A stretch of DNA of 64,000 nt, taken from positions 7,285,001 through 7,349,000 of the forward strand of contig NC_092577.1 in NCBI RefSeq assembly GCF_037975245.1. Reading direction: 5' to 3'. Made by a program: the position numbers and the translations under genes. The notes beneath the pieces are model-generated. The model did no database searches. It was not told the DNA's origin and saw nothing but the letters and a program-made list of their open reading frames with translations. Origin of the DNA: Apostichopus japonicus. Its lineage: Eukaryota; Echinodermata; Holothuroidea; Aspidochirotida; Stichopodidae. Position 1 is the stretch's first letter. Every line of letters begins with the position of its first letter. Positions 61,227 to 64,000 of this stretch are shown here, piece by piece.

Positions 61227-62249
61227 TGTTACGAGAAAACCTTATTTTCTCGTCCGTGTACGTATTTTCTATTTACCGTTATAAAATGTTTCTTACGTAA
61301 TGTTTCAGCTAGGAGGTCTCTAGTTTGTGTAACTTGAGTATCAGTTTATTGCTGGCTGCGGAAGTTGGTTCTTGCTGCCGGGGCTTTATGTAAACAGTCC
61401 GGTGGACAAGGCCTCCTTTGTTCTTAGTATACTGGTAATTATTAGGGGTGCGTAGACAGTGGGGCGGGGTTAGTTCATATTCGTATAGTATTGTAGAGAC
61501 CGTTGACCGGCTGTCATTGGGCTATGGCGCTTGTCAATCTCACTGGCTTTTTCATAATTGGTCAATTAAATCGTGTATAGGATTCTACACAGTTACGGGG
61601 GTATTTATAATGTCGTGCAAGGAGCGCTTTAGACATTAAGTTGCGATATATTTAGTGTAATCTGCTAGGCAGAATCTATGCCGAATTTGTATGTTGTTTT
61701 AGGCTTAGATTATTTTTGGCTTGTGCAGAGAATCGAGTAATGCACTCTGCAGCTGCGCTGCGTAACTGCTTGTGCCTGCATGCATTCTGCAGCTGCGCTG
61801 CGTAACTGCTTGTGCCTGCGCAAGGTCGTCGCAGCGTAGGGTTCGCGGGCTGACGAACTTCATCGTTAGCTGCGCTGCGTTGTCCTTACGCTGCGTCGCC
61901 CTTGACGCAGTACCGATATTTAGCCTGCGTTGTGCCTGCGTTGTCTTTGACGCAGGGCCTATAGTTAGCTGCGCTGCTAGGCAGCTTACATATTAGGGCT
62001 AGTTCATGTACGACGCCCTTGTTATTGTGTTTAGGTTTTATTGTTCTACTTTCTGTATATATTATTTGTTTATCATGCTTTACGAAAGATGTACGGCAGG
62101 TACATTGGTTATCTAATTATACTTTTTAAACTCTTAATGCACTGTTAGTGTACTTCTTTTCAACGGTGTCCTCGGGTCTCATTCTACAACCCCCTTCCTC
62201 AATTGCCAACTGGGTACTTCACCATACACACCGAAGCGGAAGCGTTACA
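61227..62249 (+). mobile_element. Solo-LTR-like insertion, 1,023 bp
   Basis: The segment is absent from the paralogous site near 21737. It starts TGTTACGAG and ends CGTTACA, the TG...CA form of a retroviral-type LTR. The flanks GTTT and GTAT differ at one base and could be a 4-bp target duplication. A TATTTATAA box lies near 61600. A CTGCAGCTGCGCTGCGTAAC motif occurs twice (61750 and 61788), with further GCTGCGTTG variants to 61975. No internal retrotransposon part is present. Other insertion types with TG/CA ends are possible. Confidence 0.6.
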
Positions 62250-62719
62250 GTATCGTTAAACCTTATTTACAACTAATATAGGTCTATTGTACAAAACCAT
62301 GTTCCAGTCCACAATTAATCCTACGCTATTTGGGGTGAAAATTTAAGTTCAAAAAGTAACAATTGCTTTTAAGTATGTAGCCTGTGGTTTATGACTTACT
62401 GTCTTTAAAGTAATTAAGTAAACGAGTGTATTTACATAAGGAGGCGGTTAACGGGACAGTGGTTTGACGACCCTACTATAGTGTCGCGAATTTATCAAAA
62501 AAATATCCAAAGATAATCAAAAACTTCATCCATGAAAGAAGAATTCGGAAGCGAAGACTATACAGTATGCGGATAATATGACGTCAAACTGATACCATTG
62601 ATAGCTACATACAATCCTCTTCCACCAGCAGTCACGTTCTCAACCCTAAAGCGCTGCAGATTCTTTTAGTCTTAGTGATGAGCTTACAACGGCCGTATGG
62701 CAAGCCGTTTTACTTTTTA

Positions 62720-63356
62720 TTCGATATTTGATGATATCATCAAATATTTGGTGATATCAGCAAATAATTGTTGATATCATCAAATCATTTGATGATATCA
62801 TCAAATAATTGCTGATATCAACAATTATTTGCTGATATCACCAAATAATTGTTGATATCAGCAATTCATTTGCTGATATCACCAATTCATTTGCTGATAT
62901 CACCAATTCATTTGTTGATATCATCAAATAATTGCTGATATCAACAAATAATTGCTGATATCAACAAATATTTGCAGATATCAGCAATTATTTGGTGATA
63001 TCAGCAAATGAATTGGTGATATCAGCAAATCATTTGATGATATCAGCAAATCATTTGATGATATCAACAATTATTTGCTGATATCATCAAATAATTGGTG
63101 ATATCAGCAAATCATTTGATGATATCAACAATTCCAACAAACCACTTATTCATTTGCTGATATCAACAAATCAATTGGTGATATCAGTAATTGATTTAAT
63201 GATATCAGCAAATGAACCGTACATATCACTAATGCATGCTTTTGTTGATATCACCAATTCATTTGTTGATATCACCAATTCATTTGATGATATCAACAAA
63301 TCATTTGCTGATATCAGTAATTCAACCGTGACGATGATATCAGTAATTCAACCGTG
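62720..63356. repeat. Array of GATATC palindromes about every 20-21 bp
   Basis: TGATATCA (or a one-base variant) alternates with AATTATTTG/CAAATAATT spacers, about 30 units in all. Both the core and the spacers are near-palindromic. The array begins soon after the end of segmental copy 2 and is absent beside copy 1. Confidence 0.9.
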
Positions 63357-63459
63357 GCAGCCCGTCTTACAAGCATGCGCACACGATGTCAGTGTACTAA
63401 GCAGTACATGCAAATGACAGTGACGAGACAACAGGGTACGGGTAGTGTTACTTTCACCT

Positions 63460-63715
63460 TGGCGATTGCGGTAAACTTGATGAAGCACAGATCGTTATTG
63501 ACAGAAGTTCTCGGATTTTGGGCGAAGTAGAGAGGCTCTTAACTGGCAATGAGAATGCTTCTGAAGCGAAAGAACGTCTTCTCCAAAGCAAAGAGAAATT
63601 TAGAACGGATTAACGCGAGCATCGATGAGCACAGGTTCAATTCAATAGCAGCTGTGCACGATCAGCTCCTTTCCATCGCAGACGCACAGGCACAGCCCGA
63701 CGGAACGGAACGTTG
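63460..63715 (+). pseudogene. Decayed coding fragment, unidentified
   Basis: One frame reads a helical, charged stretch (GEVERLLTGNENASEAKERL) and stops at a TAA near 63610. A neighbouring frame continues in the same style (ASIDEHRFNSIAAVHDQLLS). Together they look like one coiled-coil-like protein broken by a frameshift, possibly the N-terminus of a retrotransposon gag. I cannot name it. Confidence 0.3.
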
Positions 63716-64000
63716 CAGCCATGAGCGGCGATCATGGGGGGGGGGACATATTTTAGGTGGGGGATATAGTATCTAATATCCCCCCCCCCAATATTTGTTG
63801 GCATAGTGTTTTTGTGTGGCTATAAATAGAAAATAATGCATGAGATTATTTATCCAAATCCTATTTGGCGTTGGCTAAAACTTTATCCAACACATGCGCT
63901 ATGAGGTAAATGACTCTTCGTCGTGGTTTCTGTGACTTGTGACCGTATAGCATCTTGTCAATCATGATTATTATCATAATGTCTGTACATCTCTCGTGTA
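63716..64000. other. Non-coding end of window
   Basis: G and C runs at 63737 and 63781 bracket a short segment that could be a foldback tip. Nothing else seen. Confidence 0.4.

Larger units (their letters stand above)
58577..62690. repeat. Segmental duplication, distal part, copy 2
   Basis: Matches 17720-22178 throughout. The differences are a shorter 54-bp array, a triplicated 72-bp unit and a 1-kb LTR-like insertion at 61227. Confidence 0.85.

Noticed and set aside
62720-63356. CRISPR-like or terminator hairpins
   Set aside because: The palindromes are continuous tandem units with related spacers, not unique spacers.

Overview
This is animal nuclear DNA, not prokaryotic. It is AT-rich, mostly intergenic, has introns with GT/AG borders, and is packed with transposons, minisatellites and G/C homopolymers. 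The style of the repeats and a NACHT-family ATPase exon point to a marine deuterostome. An echinoderm, probably a sea cucumber, is my best guess, but that is an impression and not a search result.

Layout. 0.5-2.1 kb: a minus-strand NACHT NTPase exon that ends at a splice donor. 3.2-9.8 kb: short hAT-like elements, several with exact 8-bp target-site duplications (TSDs) and some nested. 10.6-22.2 kb: first copy of a segmental duplication, carrying a hAT element made of GTAATCG repeats, nested hAT elements, and a 54-bp minisatellite of about 40 units that is open in all three forward frames. 22.2-34.9 kb: gene-poor DNA with two tandem arrays. 34.9-46.15 kb: an 11.2-kb CACTA/EnSpm-type transposon with matching inverted ends. 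46.5-47.1 kb: a tRNA-derived SINE and a TA/TG array. 48.5-62.7 kb: second copy of the segmental duplication, with a shorter 54-bp array, a foldback element and a solo-LTR-like insertion. 62.7-63.36 kb: an array of GATATC palindromes about every 20 bp.

The most interesting object is the CACTA element. It has two genes on the minus strand. One is an intact 829-codon transposase with candidate D, D and E catalytic residues and two N-terminal zinc fingers. The other is a spliced gene of at least ten exons whose first two exons make a SAM domain and whose remainder resembles SAMD3-like proteins. The transposase ORF lies inside intron 2 of the SAM gene. That matches the layout of maize En/Spm, where the tnpD reading frames lie in the first intron of tnpA. 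I infer that the SAM protein may be an animal counterpart of the DNA-binding accessory protein TnpA, with the repeated TTGGTTAA motifs near both ends as possible binding sites.

Apart from the NACHT exon, the two transposon genes and a decayed fragment near 63.5 kb, I see no convincing coding sequence. The long ORFs at 17.9-20.1 and 58.7-59.5 kb are products of the 54-bp repeat.
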